Assembly (NCBI GenBank): GCA_004554665.1
Contig: SFKY01000004.1
Location: forward strand, 12,974-76,973
Source: Bacteroidales bacterium
GTDB lineage: Bacteria > Bacteroidota > Bacteroidia > Bacteroidales > Bacteroidaceae
DNA length: 64,000 nucleotides
Direction of reading: 5' to 3'
The position numbers were made by a program, and so were the translations under genes. Below the pieces are notes generated by a model. It did not search any database. It was not told the origin of the DNA and was given only the letters and a program-made list of their open reading frames with translations. Below, in pieces: positions 63,801 to 64,000 of this stretch; position 1 is the first letter of the stretch; each line of letters begins with the position of its first letter.

Positions 63801-64000
63801 CGGCCACATCTTGCGATTCCATACCCACATACGATACGCGGACCGTCTTCTTGCCTGCAGGTACAGTCAGCTTAAACTGACCGTTGGCATCGGTTACGGC
63901 ACCCACTTGTGTTCCTGGTACATGGACAGTGGCACCCACGATGGGCTGGCCGTCCTCCTGAGAAACCACGGTACCTTTGACTGCAGTTTGGGCCAGTGCC
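60826..64000 (-). CDS. SusC/RagA-family TonB-dependent transporter, 5' end cut by window edge
   Basis: The frame is open to the right edge and reads ALAQTAVKGTVVSQEDG from base 63999, so the signal peptide is just outside; a GTG at 63967-63969 is not the true start. About 1057 residues are visible: regulatory-like domain (GQPIVGATVHVPGTQVGAVT), DEVMVVAFGTAKKSAFTGSA, plug (LKDAASSALYGARGAAGV) and a barrel ending SGGIQVTF. Partner of the SusD encoded 27 bp downstream. No STN domain is seen in the visible part. Confidence 0.94.
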   Translation of the reverse strand, partial: ALAQTAVKGTVVSQEDGQPIVGATVHVPGTQVGAVTDANGQFKLTVPAGKKTVRVSYVGMESQDVAVKANMRVVLKNDSQQLDEVMVVAFGTAKKSAFTGSAAVVDAKDLSKKVTTNVADALVGSVPGLQLRGQSGQPGSSSSGINIRGIASMYAGTDPLVIVDGSPYPGNLSSIPTDDIESVSVLKDAASSALYGARGAAGVIIITTKKGRTREAEISVDMKWGANSRAIQEYDVIKDPGQYYEAYYSQLYNKYFYADGMSAANANTKANSTMLQQLAYNCYTVPEGQLLIGADGKLNPAATLGRTYERNGEKYYMTADDWNDAAYKNALRQEYNVSAKGMTDRSSFYMSLGYLNEDGIIDRSSYERISGRIKADYQAKKWLKLGVNAQYVNSLMKSNPNLSSSTNSTNLMYFTSSIAPIYPIYIRQVDEDGNIYIKKDQYGHEAYDYGLPSGYGVTRPFLSTGNPLGNNRYNDVKTGFNQINASVFADVIFTDWLKFNATSTIIYGINDYTNYQNCYEGPKVGVNGELTKSNTSSTRTNNVQTLVFNKSFGNHNVDAMLGHEYYKSKGGYLAAIAEGGFSPAIEEIDAFAYKKDGSSYTSYYNVEGWFGRAQYNYAERYFASLSYRRDASSRFAKENRWGNFWSIGAAWLINKESFFDVDWVDELKLKASVGQQGNDNIGSYAYIDLYSLSKSSNTQMSPTFYLKGNKDITWETTTNLNVGLEFSLFKSRLTGSLDFYSKKTADLLFWLSLPESQGTRGYYGNIGDIRNNGFELTLTGAIIRTKDIDWTVTANLSHNSTKVLKLPEQKTAQYGGFKESNAAKNFQYWYREGGPLYNAFLPDYAGVNEQGEALYWVDAAIDGNTTTPGVQPGKNHDYTTTDFTKASYYEQGSLLPKVFGGFSTSFRYKGFDATATFDYQLGGKVYDQMYASLMAPCVSGGDAGSAIHKDIFNAWSPNNTSSNIPRWQYGDDYTAAKSNRFLTSAKYLNFQSFTIGYSLPKGLIPLVANVRFYCVGENLCFWSARKGLDPRYSYDGNGYTGTYSPTRNISGGIQVTF

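Noticed and set aside
1..64000. tRNA or rRNA genes
   Set aside because: Spacers were read for cloverleaf and conserved rRNA stretches; none was recognised, though a covariance search would be needed to be sure.

Overview
The window looks like a chromosomal segment of a Bacteroidales bacterium, most likely Prevotellaceae. The evidence is three SusC/SusD outer-membrane pairs, many secreted glycoside hydrolases and surface lipoproteins, an S46 dipeptidyl-peptidase, a C10 (streptopain-type) peptidase with a possible type IX secretion tail, and Bacteroidetes promoters with a TAnnTTTG -7 box. Coding DNA is fairly GC-rich, so long antisense open frames are common; I treat these as shadows. I see no tRNA, rRNA, CRISPR array, transposase or phage gene.

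Layout. 1-2555: a GH63 glucosidase cut by the left edge, a repeat-rich gap and a small membrane protein. 2704-9208: an SLC13 transporter, a GH95 fucosidase-type enzyme, a thioredoxin-fold lipoprotein without the CXXC motif, and a DUF4377 lipoprotein. 9365-14611: a co-directional run of a sialate O-acetylesterase-type SGNH esterase, a NUDIX hydrolase and a GH106 alpha-L-rhamnosidase. 14704-27992: two divergent Sus loci (SusC-SusD-lipoprotein on minus, SusC-SusD on plus) around a 755-bp control region holding a perfect 27-bp inverted repeat. 28315-33177: a SpmA-SpmB fusion, a flippase and an S46 peptidase, 12 bp apart. 33652-45836: GH97 and mostly housekeeping genes (ndk, DEAD-box helicase, DUF4143 ATPase, gpmI, ung, DUF3109, hrpB). 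46063-51398: a minus-strand set of purple-acid-phosphatase-like enzyme, TonB-dependent receptor and beta-helix lipoprotein. 51702-57903: GH3, a GH28 with a cysteine-rich tail, and a C10 peptidase. 58255-64000: a third Sus locus, its SusC cut by the right edge.

Function. The enzyme set (GH28, GH106, GH95, GH3, an acetylesterase) fits breakdown of pectic or other rhamnose- and fucose-bearing glycans. SusC/D pairs would import the products. Which Sus pair serves which enzyme cannot be told from sequence alone.

Most unusual features. (1) An intergenic family of quasi-palindromic 15-bp modules set 21-22 bp apart, in clusters of two to four at seven loci, plus two further four-unit arrays of other sequence with 22- and 23-bp periods. 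(2) The GH28 enzyme carries a 128-residue C-terminal tail with 21 cysteines, much of it in heptad spacing. (3) A 27-bp inverted repeat brackets the promoter of the plus-strand susC, with a stub susC start on the far side, so an invertible promoter or a recombination scar is possible. (4) The ung promoter region is tandemly repeated in 85-bp units.
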